Source of the DNA: Bacteroidota bacterium
GTDB lineage: Bacteria; Bacteroidota; Bacteroidia; NS11-12g; UBA9320
Assembly: GCA_003485825.1 (NCBI GenBank)
Contig: DNHN01000355.1
Coordinates: 1 to 5,337 of the forward strand
DNA: 5,337 nucleotides
Direction of reading: 5' to 3'
This document shows positions 1 through 5,337 of the stretch, piece by piece (positions within the stretch are counted from its first letter, which is position 1; each line of letters begins with the position of its first letter). A program made the translations under genes and the position numbers. The notes under the pieces were generated by a model that was given only the letters and a program-made list of their open reading frames with translations, was not told the DNA's origin and did not search any database.

Positions 1-105
1 ACCTACTTAGCAAACGAGGTAGATAGAGAACTTATAGATACTGCACAGACCATAGTGGCTAAACCCAGAACCTATGCTATTCGAGTAGCCTACGCTATAC
101 TATGA
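1..105 (+). CDS. TonB-dependent outer-membrane receptor, C-terminal end only (partial)
   Basis: Frame 1 is open from the window edge and gives 34 residues before a TGA stop at 103-105. The tail ends in KPRTYAIRVAYAIL, an alternating polar/hydrophobic strand with a hydrophobic last residue. That is the usual last beta-strand and BAM recognition signal of outer-membrane barrels, and Bacteroidota TonB-dependent receptors often end in a similar P-R-T-Y-x-(I/L)-x-(V/L)-x-Y pattern. The stop overlaps the next gene's start (ATGA, 102-105), so the two are very likely translated together. The identity rests on the short tail plus the neighbour: HmuY-like lipoproteins commonly follow TonB receptors of the HmuR kind. 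Any outer-membrane barrel could end this way, so the substrate (heme, metal or other) cannot be read from this fragment. Confidence 0.62.
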   Translation, partial: TYLANEVDRELIDTAQTIVAKPRTYAIRVAYAIL

Positions 106-1103
106 GGATATACACCTACATATCGCTACTATTCTTACTCTCAGCGTGTTTTGAGCCAGATGAAATGCTGCCAAAAAGCAAGATTAATACAACAACAGTA
201 CGCTTGAATACCTCAAAAAACCAAGCGGCCTATCTGAGCCTTAGTGAACTCAGTAGGTCTTATGACAGTACGGGTAGTGACTGGCACCTGAGGTTTGAAA
301 ATGAAACCAATGGTTGGGGGATATTTTTAAATACCCTCAGCAGGGTAGCCATCCACAATACCAAGAGCACCTACTTTGATAGCGTAAATGAATACTATGA
401 TGTGCAGCAAGTAGAATGGCAGTTTGATATATCAACTAGTGACGGCTTCACCCCCGCCATAGGAGAGTGGGGAGACTTTAGTTTTACTAATCCTAAATCC
501 TTCAAAAATGTTTATCTAGTCTCATGGCCAGGAGAACTCTCTAGGCAAGTTTATAAGCTTCAAATACTTGATGCTAAAAACGGTTCGTATCATTTCAGGT
601 ACGGAACTTTAGACGGCTCTTTAGATAAGACGATTTGGCTACCAAAAGACGAACAATACCGTTTTGGATATTTTTCTTTTAAAAGCAATGAAATATCTAA
701 AGCGATAGAGCCCAAGAAAAGTAGGTGGGACGTATGCTTCACCTTCCTGTCAGACTCACTATCCAAACGTGAGAATCTGCCGTATCTGCCTACACTAGAA
801 GCTGAAATAGGGCTGTATCAAGGAATACTGCTCAATGAACAACTAAATCAAGTCGCAATCGATACGCTCGTGAGTCTCGAAGATACAGATTTCTTCTATG
901 CAAAAAACCTCCCCTATAACAAACAGAAGGAGCTCTACAGCCTGTTTTATACTTTCAATAAAGACTCCAGAAAAATAGAAGTAAATACCAAGCTTATTTT
1001 ATACTTGACCGATGGCAGCAGATATTTTGCGATTAGAGCATCTAACTTTACACAATCTCAGAATGGCACATTCATCACAGAGCTAAATGTAAAACAGCTT
1101 TAA
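102..1103 (+). CDS. HmuY-like surface lipoprotein (putative heme or ligand-binding)
   Basis: This 333-residue protein begins with a lipoprotein signal peptide: a short hydrophobic stretch (residues 7-13) and lipobox L-S-A-C, giving lipidated Cys16. Acidic residues follow the cysteine (E18, D20, E21), which in Bacteroidota is compatible with export to the outer cell surface. The mature part shows the two-part pattern of HmuY-family proteins. DWHLRF then GWGIFLN lies at about 60-77, a Y-K-L-Q-I-L-D strand at 151-157, SRWDVCFTF at 207-215 and YQGILLN at 239-245. The end resembles the family's closing F-Y-x-(I/L)-R-x-x-x-F strands. P. gingivalis HmuY binds heme through two histidines and passes it to HmuR. 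Here only three histidines (H62, H85, H164) and no methionine after M22 could serve. The ATG overlaps the upstream receptor's stop, which fixes the start and suggests a shared transcript. Family assignment is from remembered patterns, so the ligand is uncertain. Confidence 0.72.
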   Translation: MRIYTYISLLFLLSACFEPDEMLPKSKINTTTVRLNTSKNQAAYLSLSELSRSYDSTGSDWHLRFENETNGWGIFLNTLSRVAIHNTKSTYFDSVNEYYDVQQVEWQFDISTSDGFTPAIGEWGDFSFTNPKSFKNVYLVSWPGELSRQVYKLQILDAKNGSYHFRYGTLDGSLDKTIWLPKDEQYRFGYFSFKSNEISKAIEPKKSRWDVCFTFLSDSLSKRENLPYLPTLEAEIGLYQGILLNEQLNQVAIDTLVSLEDTDFFYAKNLPYNKQKELYSLFYTFNKDSRKIEVNTKLILYLTDGSRYFAIRASNFTQSQNGTFITELNVKQL

Positions 1104-2422
1104 CTAAGGGTAAACTCCGCTTTATTAAACGTACCCGAACTCATAAGTAGTATATTGTCTCCAGCTACGAATGATGTATTTACTATGCTTTCTAGCACTT
1201 GCATGTCATTGATTATTTCTACATCCCCAAAGCATTCTTTCACATATTCAGCGTCCAAATACTCCATCTTTTTATGGGCAAAAACAGCATCATTGTAAAA
1301 CACGATTCTTCTGTCTGCTGAAGACATGGCGTCCCTATAAAGTGGCAAAAAATCCTTTGTGAGACTACTAAACGTATGAAGCTCAAAGACTGCTAAAACA
1401 TTACCTTCATAGGTTTCTGCTACGGCTTTAGTAGTCGCCTCAAGTTTACTAGGGGAGTGAGCAAAATCTCTAAAAACCACCTGATTCGGTAGATCTACTA
1501 TTTTTTCCATTCTCCTACCCGCACCTGTAAAATCCGCTATCGCTTCTAAAAATCCTTTTGGGGAGATTCCTAAGTGACTGCATATAAGCAATGCAGCCTG
1601 CATATTTTGAAGATTATGCTTCCCGACCAATAAAGTTTCGTATGAATTTCCATCAAGGTCTATGACCGCTCCATCCCTACTATTCGTAAATACCGGTGTG
1701 TCGTAAGCCTCATTCAGTACATCTGTCTCACTGCTCAATTTAGCTAATTCAACATCCCCTTTATACCAATAATATTTTGCGCCAGCAGAGTGAGTAGCTA
1801 TATACTGTCTAAAAGTATCTATATACAAATCAAAAGTGGGGAATACATTGATATGGTCATACGCTATTCCTGTAATGATAGAATAATGCGGATTGTACCA
1901 CAAGAACTTAGACCTAAGATCAAGCGGTGAAGTAAGGTATTCGTCACCCTCAATAATAATAAGTGGAGCATCAGAGATTTTCACTGACAGGTCAAACCCA
2001 TCAATAGAGCTTCCAACTAAATAGTCAAACTCCAACCCATTCTTGCGAAGCACATGCATTATCATAGCCGTAGTACTCGTCTTACCGTGACTACCCGCGA
2101 CTACTACCCTTGTTTTATCCTTGGATTCTGCAGCTATAAATTCGGGGAAGGACATTACTTTCAAGCCAAGTCGTACCGCCTCTAAAAGTTCAATATTGTC
2201 CTTGCGGGCATGCATACCCAAAATCACAAAATCGATATCAGCGGTAATCCTAGTAGCATCCCATCCGATATAGGTCTCTAAGGCTGCTTTCTCCAGATTT
2301 GTCTTAGCTGGATCATATATAGCATCATCGCTACCTGTGACTTTATACCCTTTTTGTTTCAAGGCAATTGCTAAATTATGCATTATGGCACCACCTACAG
2401 CTATTAAATGAACTCGTTTCAA
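1100..2422 (-). CDS. mpl: UDP-N-acetylmuramate:L-alanyl-gamma-D-glutamyl-meso-diaminopimelate ligase (Mpl)
   Basis: This is a cytoplasmic Mur-ligase-family enzyme. It joins the recovered murein tripeptide to UDP-MurNAc using ATP, bypassing MurC, MurD and MurE during peptidoglycan recycling. In order: an N-terminal Rossmann-like domain with the glycine-rich HLIAVGG (5-11) and GSDD (30-33); the ATP P-loop GSHGKTSTT (110-118, K114); EGDEYLTSPLD (158-168); GIAYDHINVFPT (185-196), whose D-H pair is the Mur-ligase metal/ATP region; GKHNLQNMQAA (267-277); GAGRRME (300-306); DFAHSPSKLEAT (319-330); ELHTFSSLT (347-355). At 440 residues it is close to the usual length (E. coli about 457). The start appears to be TTG at 2420-2422, because homologues begin M-K-x-H just before the glycine motif. 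The next ATG (residue 14) would delete that motif, and an in-frame stop lies 12 bases upstream. Its stop overlaps the stop of the convergent lipoprotein gene. MurC is the nearest alternative, but the DFAHSPSKL and EGDEYLTSP segments favour Mpl. Confidence 0.93.
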   Translation of the reverse strand: MKRVHLIAVGGAIMHNLAIALKQKGYKVTGSDDAIYDPAKTNLEKAALETYIGWDATRITADIDFVILGMHARKDNIELLEAVRLGLKVMSFPEFIAAESKDKTRVVVAGSHGKTSTTAMIMHVLRKNGLEFDYLVGSSIDGFDLSVKISDAPLIIIEGDEYLTSPLDLRSKFLWYNPHYSIITGIAYDHINVFPTFDLYIDTFRQYIATHSAGAKYYWYKGDVELAKLSSETDVLNEAYDTPVFTNSRDGAVIDLDGNSYETLLVGKHNLQNMQAALLICSHLGISPKGFLEAIADFTGAGRRMEKIVDLPNQVVFRDFAHSPSKLEATTKAVAETYEGNVLAVFELHTFSSLTKDFLPLYRDAMSSADRRIVFYNDAVFAHKKMEYLDAEYVKECFGDVEIINDMQVLESIVNTSFVAGDNILLMSSGTFNKAEFTLS

Positions 2423-2450
2423 TACTCTTTTACTTTAAATGTTCGTTATA

Positions 2451-2458
2451 CGAAGGTA
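2451..2458 (-). promoter_or_regulatory. Candidate -7 element of the mpl promoter
   Basis: On the minus strand this reads TACCTTCG, five of six matches to the Bacteroidota sigma-ABfr -7 consensus TAnnTTTG. Transcription would begin about seven bases on, near 2444, leaving a leader of roughly 20 bases before the TTG start at 2422, a normal spacing. I see no clear TTG -33 element at the expected distance, only a T-rich stretch from the start of the divergent gene. The site lies in the 48-base gap between the two divergent starts. This is inference from a short match. Confidence 0.3.
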
Positions 2459-2470
2459 AATACTGAGAAC

Positions 2471-2656
2471 ATGAAAAAAATTCTATTTGTGGGGATACTA
2501 TTACTAGCTGGCTTATTTAGTTTACAATATAGTTTATTAGGGAACCGTAGTTCTCTTACTATGGAGGTAAATAATAAGGAAAAGTTAATCTCTCACCAAC
2601 CCAAAACATGTGCTACTTTTCACCGCAGTGACACGATTATCATCATCCGACTGTAA
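2471..2656 (+). CDS. Small membrane or secreted protein of unknown function (61 aa)
   Basis: I do not recognise this gene. It reads ATG-AAA-AAA-ATT and gives M-K-K-I followed by a strongly hydrophobic segment (about residues 4-23, ILFVGILLLAGLFSLQYSLL). That is typical of a signal peptide or a single transmembrane anchor. The remaining 38 or so residues are polar, with one cysteine near residue 47, and end in an isoleucine run (I-I-I-I-R-L). There is no lipobox cysteine, so it is not a lipoprotein. I chose ATG 2471 because the positive-then-hydrophobic N-terminus begins there. An in-frame ATG at 2408 would add 21 residues with no such signal and would run antisense through the start of mpl. 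No Shine-Dalgarno is visible, which is normal for the group. It diverges from mpl and is followed after 49-97 bases by the glycosyltransferase gene. The evidence for coding is the signal-like composition and shared codon habits only. Confidence 0.5.
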   Translation: MKKILFVGILLLAGLFSLQYSLLGNRSSLTMEVNNKEKLISHQPKTCATFHRSDTIIIIRL

Positions 2657-2753
2657 GCAATATAAACGCATAGATTAAGCGACTAATCCACCGAGCAGAA
2701 TATGGGTGAAGTACTCCACTATCTCTACTCCCTTTTTCTATTATCTTCGCACT

Positions 2754-3680
2754 GTGATATCGATCATACTACCTATCTATAACGAGGAACAGGGACTAGT
2801 AAAGTTTACTCAAAACCTACAGGGGGCTATCCAAGATATCCCACATGATTTTGAAATCATCTTTGTTAATGATGGGAGTAAAGACAATTCTCTTCTTGTC
2901 ATATTAGAGCTTTGCAGTAAAAACCCAACGTACAAATACATTAATCTTAGCAGGAATTTTGGTCATCAGATAGCTGTGACTGCAGGTATCGAGCATGCCA
3001 AAGGAGACTACATCATCCTAATGGACAGCGATGGTCAAGACCCTCCCGAAGTTATTCATAGATTAATAGAAAAAGCAGAAGAAGGTTATGATGTAGCTTA
3101 CGCTCAACGCATTAAGCGAAAAAATGAATCATGGTTAAAAAAAGTGACTGCTTCTGTTTTTTATAAACTCTTAAATAAAATAACTTCTGTAGACATACCC
3201 GTAGACACCGGAGATTTTAGGATACTCAACAGAAAAGTAGCAGATGCCCTTATCCGAATGCCTGAAAAGCAACGATACCTGCGAGGACAAATTGCTTGGT
3301 TAGGCTTTAAACAAGTTTCGGTAAGTTACGAAAGAGAGGGAAGGTATGCTGGAGAAACAGGTTATACCTATAAAAAAATGGTTAGCCTAGCCTTAGATGC
3401 TATCACCTCATTTTCTAATTTCCCTCTTCGCTTAGCTACTATCTCTGGTTTCGTATGTGCATTTATTGGTCTTCTGCTCATAATATACACCCTATATGCT
3501 AAGTTTATCCTAAAAATATATGAACCAGGCTGGCCTTCGCTAATGATTACAATTGTATTCTTGGGGGGCATACAGCTACTCGGAATAGGTATGATAGGCG
3601 AGTACATCAGTCGTATAAATGACAATGTAAAAAATCGTCCACTTTACCTCATATCAGATACGAATATAGAAAATGCATAA
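2754..3680 (+). CDS. GtrB/DPM1-type GT2 glycosyltransferase (polyprenyl-phosphate sugar synthase)
   Basis: This probably moves a hexose from a nucleotide sugar onto undecaprenyl phosphate at the inner membrane, supplying a lipid-linked donor for envelope glycan or protein decoration. Numbered from GTG 2754 (308 residues): ISIILPIYNEE (2-12) opens the GT-A fold, followed by FVNDGSKDNS (37-46) and the metal-binding D-S-D at 91-93 within MDSDGQDPPE. Further motifs are DTGDFR (151-156), YLRGQIAWLGF (175-185) and YEREGRYAGETGY (192-204), all typical of the GtrB/DPM1 subgroup. Two membrane helices follow (about 225-248 and 262-283), as in GtrB, then a short basic cytoplasmic tail. GTG 2706 in the same frame would add 16 residues. 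I prefer 2754 because homologues start within a few residues of the first strand, but neither start has a good ribosome site. Its stop overlaps the next gene by 8 bases. The sugar cannot be deduced, and no GtrA-like flippase is present. Confidence 0.88.
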   Translation: MISIILPIYNEEQGLVKFTQNLQGAIQDIPHDFEIIFVNDGSKDNSLLVILELCSKNPTYKYINLSRNFGHQIAVTAGIEHAKGDYIILMDSDGQDPPEVIHRLIEKAEEGYDVAYAQRIKRKNESWLKKVTASVFYKLLNKITSVDIPVDTGDFRILNRKVADALIRMPEKQRYLRGQIAWLGFKQVSVSYEREGRYAGETGYTYKKMVSLALDAITSFSNFPLRLATISGFVCAFIGLLLIIYTLYAKFILKIYEPGWPSLMITIVFLGGIQLLGIGMIGEYISRINDNVKNRPLYLISDTNIENA

Positions 3681-4230
3681 CATAGAGCCATTTTACTTAT
3701 GGAGGGACATCTACAGTTCTGATCAGGATCCCAATGCATTAAATTTTGAGAATGAATACTCAGAATTCCATTATACCAATAAAGTATACAATTACCTACT
3801 TCACCCACAATGGGACAACTTTGGAAGTGACACCCTTTTTTATAAATTATTGTATGTTGATTATGAAGAAGCTTTTTGCGTCATTGAGCTCATAGGCGAA
3901 TGGAACGACACTATTAACAATGATATTATGCTCCTTAAGACTGAGCTAATAGATCACTTGATAGACTGCGGGATAGATAACTTTATGATAATTATGGAAA
4001 ATGTGCTTAATTTTCATTCTTCAGAAGACGACTATTACCATGAGTGGAAAGATGACATAGACGGTAACATCTATTTCATAAATGCCTTGCCTCACGTCTT
4101 GGATGAGATGGATAGCATTAATTTAAAGCTTGCAGTATCCTACGGCGATAGACTAAACGACATAAATTGGAGAAGCACTAAGCCAGATCTATTACTAGAC
4201 CTTTTAGAAACAAGGTATCTGGATATTTAA
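3673..4230 (+). CDS. Conserved acidic protein of unknown function, coupled to the GT2 gene
   Basis: This is a 185-residue protein with no signal peptide or membrane segment, so probably cytoplasmic. I recall similar uncharacterised Bacteroidota proteins sharing the opening I-E-P-F-Y-x-W-R-D (4-12), YNYLLHPQWDNFGS (39-52), IELIGEWND (71-79), an I-M-E-N-V-L-N-F-H segment (107-115) and the closing N-W-R-S-T-K-P (165-171), but no function is known to me. It is very acidic, with 37 Asp/Glu against 10 Lys/Arg, and rich in Tyr and Trp. Seven histidines and the cluster SSEDDYYHEW (116-125) could suggest a metal site, which is speculation. The pattern of predicted strands and helices looks like a compact alpha/beta domain. 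Its ATG lies inside the end of the glycosyltransferase gene (ATGCATAA, 8-base overlap), so translation of the two is probably coupled. A partner or regulatory role for the transferase is possible, but shared transcription alone does not prove it. Confidence 0.85.
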   Translation: MHNIEPFYLWRDIYSSDQDPNALNFENEYSEFHYTNKVYNYLLHPQWDNFGSDTLFYKLLYVDYEEAFCVIELIGEWNDTINNDIMLLKTELIDHLIDCGIDNFMIIMENVLNFHSSEDDYYHEWKDDIDGNIYFINALPHVLDEMDSINLKLAVSYGDRLNDINWRSTKPDLLLDLLETRYLDI

Positions 4231-4298
4231 CATCTTTTTTCTTTACCCTTCTACCGGTCACGTGTATATTGCTCCATTTTTAGCACGGCGATATTTAC

Positions 4299-5337
4299 GT
4301 GAAAGTTAGCAACGACATAAACTACAAGTTAATCTTTAGTATATATGAGCACTACCATTTAGGTGTTCTCATACAGCCTTATGTCGTCGCCTATACCTCT
4401 CTCGACACGCTGTCACTCACCTATCAGAAAGTCTTCTCTGGAAATGCTTCATACTATACAAAACTCACTGAGGAAGAGCTTGCACAAATAGCCACTTTAG
4501 ATACTATTATGGAGGAACATATCGTGCGTAAGTTCTCTCCAAAACAGCGTATCCGGCCAAAAGAATATTTTCAAAAGTATTTTGATAAGGCTCAACACAA
4601 GGCCGAAATCCGACCCTATATAGAGAAGCAGCTCCAATCCCTTTTTGCCATACTTCCTGTCTCTAGTAAGAGTCTATACTTAGCAGATGATATAAATCCC
4701 GCTCACCGCAGAATCAAAATAAATGAAGACTTCACCAAAGTGCTTTTTCACTTTAGAAGAAATGAAAATGGGACCGCTTATTTTATCACCATAAAATATG
4801 GAGATGAGCGCATCCCATTTATGAAACAAGGTGGACTCCTAATCACCAGTAAGCCTGCTCGACTAATGGTACATGGACGTTTGCACTCGTTTTATGATTT
4901 TGTGGATGGTAGTAAGCTGGGTGTATTCCTAAACAAAAAACATGTATATGTACAGCCGGAGAATGAGCACGCTTATTACTCTAAGTTTGTAAAACCGCTA
5001 CTAGAAACTGCTCCCGTATTCGCCCAAGGTTTTGAAATCAATACCGTAAAAGAGGCCGCAGCTCCTAAAATCAGCTTAGTCCATACTGCTGCCGGATACC
5101 AGTTTAAGCTCGGAATAGTCTATGATCACGTAGAGTTCTCTTTTCACCAAGACAAGTTGTTTCATGTAGACCTGCATTGGAACGGGAAGGAACCCGTATT
5201 TACAAAGTATAAACGATCACAGATATGGGAAGCCAATCGAGTAAATGCACTGAAAAATCTTGGATTACATCCTACAAATGGGTCATACTTTAGATTGGAA
5301 GACCGCTCCCTACTATCCGCTATTACATGGCTCAGGG
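4299..5337 (+). CDS. SNF2/DEAD-box helicase, Bacteroidota type, N-terminal part (partial)
   Basis: The frame is open from GTG 4299 to the window edge, giving 346 codons. It opens M-K-V-S-N-x-x-x-Y-K-L-I-F-S-I-Y-E-H, matching the characteristic start of large Bacteroidota SNF2-related helicases (usually about 950-1000 residues). Other segments that match in order are EEHIVRKFS (72-80), KEYFQKYFD (88-96), VLFHFRRNENGT (148-159), FLNKKHVYV (210-218), YYSKFVKPLL (226-235), FAQGFEI (241-247) and the closing AITWLR (341-346). This accessory region precedes the two RecA-like ATPase lobes, which lie outside the window, so no Walker motif can be checked here. Full-length members are predicted to be double-stranded-DNA or nucleoprotein translocases, but their role is not established. 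GTG is the only credible start: a TAG lies in frame at 4281-4283 and no other start codon comes between. The gene follows the acidic protein by 68 bases with no convincing terminator, so cotranscription is possible. Confidence 0.85.
   Translation, partial: MKVSNDINYKLIFSIYEHYHLGVLIQPYVVAYTSLDTLSLTYQKVFSGNASYYTKLTEEELAQIATLDTIMEEHIVRKFSPKQRIRPKEYFQKYFDKAQHKAEIRPYIEKQLQSLFAILPVSSKSLYLADDINPAHRRIKINEDFTKVLFHFRRNENGTAYFITIKYGDERIPFMKQGGLLITSKPARLMVHGRLHSFYDFVDGSKLGVFLNKKHVYVQPENEHAYYSKFVKPLLETAPVFAQGFEINTVKEAAAPKISLVHTAAGYQFKLGIVYDHVEFSFHQDKLFHVDLHWNGKEPVFTKYKRSQIWEANRVNALKNLGLHPTNGSYFRLEDRSLLSAITWLR

Noticed and set aside
2408..2470. Upstream in-frame ATG extension of the 61-residue gene, giving 82 residues
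   Set aside because: The extension puts 21 polar residues before the signal-like segment and overlaps the mpl start antisense. The ATG at 2471 explains the N-terminus better.
2702..2782. Short frame of 26 codons from ATG 2702, overlapping the glycosyltransferase start in another frame
   Set aside because: It is too short, has no leader-peptide character such as repeated regulatory codons, and has no nearby attenuator hairpin.
3368..3625. Minus-strand open frame of 85 codons inside the glycosyltransferase gene
   Set aside because: It lies wholly within a gene with clear family motifs, has no recognisable domain, and is most likely a shadow of the coding strand.
4199..4240. Possible terminator after the acidic protein: ACCTT at 4199-4203 pairs with AAGGT at 4212-4216, and a T run begins at 4234
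   Set aside because: The stem is only five base pairs, lies inside the coding region, and the T run is about 18 bases away. That is too weak for an intrinsic terminator.
4253..4264. Adjacent six-base palindromes ACCGGT and CACGTG in the gap before the helicase gene
   Set aside because: Each is short enough to occur by chance. They do not form a joint hairpin and match no operator I know in Bacteroidota.
1..5337. CRISPR array, insertion sequence, tRNA, toxin-antitoxin or phage-defence cassette
   Set aside because: I found no regularly spaced repeats, transposase motifs, cloverleaf, or paired small toxin and antitoxin genes. The SNF2 helicase is of the widespread Bacteroidota kind and has no defence partners in view.

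Overview
The window fits a member of the Bacteroidota, of unknown genus. Four things point that way: a TonB-dependent receptor tail coupled to an HmuY-like surface lipoprotein, an Mpl ligase with the Bacteroidota-type sequence, an SNF2-family protein whose N-terminal region matches the Bacteroidota-specific type, and almost no Shine-Dalgarno sequences ahead of the genes. The DNA is moderately AT-rich, with frequent CTA and ATA codons in all genes. No gene stands out as compositionally foreign.

Layout. (1) Positions 1-1103, plus strand: the last 34 codons of an outer-membrane TonB-dependent receptor overlap by ATGA the start of a lipoprotein resembling HmuY heme-binding proteins. The two are probably a receptor and surface ligand-binding pair. 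(2) Positions 1100-2422, minus strand: mpl, the murein tripeptide ligase of peptidoglycan recycling. It converges on the lipoprotein gene, and the two stop codons share one TTAA palindrome. Mpl appears to start with TTG. (3) Positions 2471-4230, plus strand: a 61-residue membrane or secreted small protein of unknown function, divergent from mpl. After it comes a GtrB/DPM-type polyprenyl-phosphate glycosyltransferase of family GT2 with two C-terminal membrane helices. Its end overlaps by 8 bases a very acidic, uncharacterised protein. (4) From 4299 to the window end, plus strand: the N-terminal 346 codons of an SNF2/DEAD-box helicase with a GTG start. The helicase core lies beyond the window.

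Most of the window concerns the cell envelope: outer-membrane uptake, peptidoglycan recycling and lipid-linked sugar synthesis. The helicase is an ordinary neighbour. I see no tRNA, rRNA, CRISPR array, insertion sequence, long repeat or toxin-antitoxin pair, and no intergenic stretch exceeds 100 bases. The parts least explained by known biology are the acidic protein coupled to the glycosyltransferase and the 61-residue small protein. Nothing here amounts to a clearly new multi-gene defence or mobile system.
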